A DNA stretch of 64,000 bases. It comes from UMGS75 sp964507405. Its GTDB lineage: Bacteria; Bacillota_I; Bacilli_A; ML615J-28; CAG-313. Positions 63,860-64,000 of the stretch are shown here, piece by piece. Each line of letters opens with the position of its first letter. Position 1 is the stretch's first letter. The notes under the pieces are model-generated. The model ran no database searches. It worked only from the letters and a program-made list of their open reading frames with translations, and was not told where the DNA came from. The stretch lies in assembly GCA_964507405.1 (NCBI GenBank), contig CAZDPJ010000003.1:28769-92768 (forward strand). Direction: 5' to 3'. The position numbers and the translations under genes are program-made.

Positions 63860-63882
63860 AAAATCACCTATACGACTCATAT

Positions 63883-63911
63883 ATTATATCAAAAAAATGG
63901 GATTTTTGCAA
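63883..63911 (-). promoter_or_regulatory. SigA-type promoter of yceD-rpmF
   Basis: Minus strand TTGCAA (63906-63911), 17 bp, TATAAT (63883-63888). Confidence 0.85.
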
Positions 63912-63971
63912 AAGTTTTGCTATTGTTTAGCGTAAGTATATTATGTGGTGAATTGTAATATCAAATGCAAC

Positions 63972-63999
63972 AAATAAAAAACTGGAAATTAACCCAGTA
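63972..63999 (-). terminator. terminator of a gene beyond the right edge
   Basis: Minus strand: ACTGG, GTTAATTT loop, CCAGT, then T run, at the last bases of the window. Confidence 0.75.
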
Positions 64000-64000
64000 A

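Overview
This window comes from a very AT-rich Bacillota chromosome. Sporulation genes are scattered through it (spoVIF-like, dacB-spmA-spmB, spoIVFA/FB, spoVD), neighbour pairs are Bacilli-like (xerD-deoB, rplU-prp-rpmA-obg, mutS-mutL-miaA), and regulation is Gram-positive (T-box valS, L21 leader, rho-independent terminators). A spore-forming or recently spore-forming low-GC member of the Bacilli/Clostridia fits; I cannot name a genus.

Layout. 1-12.8 kb: mostly plus-strand housekeeping genes (gpsA, spoVIF-like, proS, two CNNM/CBS proteins, lepA, hemW, xerD, deoB, a lipase-like hydrolase). 12.84-14.46 kb: a gene-free region with a near-canonical Firmicutes dif site at 13739-13766, a small DnaA-box cluster and many copies of a ~54-bp repeat. 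Gene direction flips here, so this is very probably the replication terminus. 14.46-49.4 kb: mostly minus-strand genes: a decayed HTH regulator, PHP and Fic-like proteins, PAP2, rluB, dacB-spmA-spmB, MATE, mutS-mutL-miaA, an ECF S-component, obgE, rpmA-prp-rplU, ppdK, spoIVFA/FB (spoIVFB frameshifted), radC, folC, valS, nadE, a GltD-NadD fusion, a ZIP transporter and murD-mraY-murE. 49.4-61.1 kb: spoVD, split into three pieces by two mobile elements. 61.2-64 kb: an aldose-epimerase-like gene, rsmH, rpmF and yceD.

Main discovery. A SpoVD-type penicillin-binding protein gene is interrupted twice, 31 bp apart, by two different elements of about 5 kb. Element A (circle 4807 bp) is bounded by an 11-bp direct repeat and element B (circle 4993 bp) by a 13-bp direct repeat. 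Removing both at their repeats rejoins a 5' piece of 476 codons, a 55-bp middle piece and the 3' piece in one frame. The result is a 629-residue SpoVD with its KTG active-site motif and C-terminal PASTA domain restored. Each element carries a small protein followed by two tandem large serine recombinases, one with and one without a zinc ribbon, read in the same direction as spoVD. Joining the ends of each element in silico gives an attP-like site with a clear dyad. The layout recalls the sigK 'skin' element, but doubled and in spoVD. It also suggests an ordered circuit: spoVD transcription would first reach the recombinases of A, and those of B would come under the spoVD promoter only after A has left. 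Element B also carries a probable ADP-ribosylation toxin-antitoxin module (DUF3990 ART, partner protein, NADAR) with its own vegetative promoter; A carries an AAA/DUF4143 ATPase.

Caution. spoIVFB has a one-base frameshift, so sporulation may be decaying in this strain. The elements could then be parasites of a dispensable gene rather than programmed switches.
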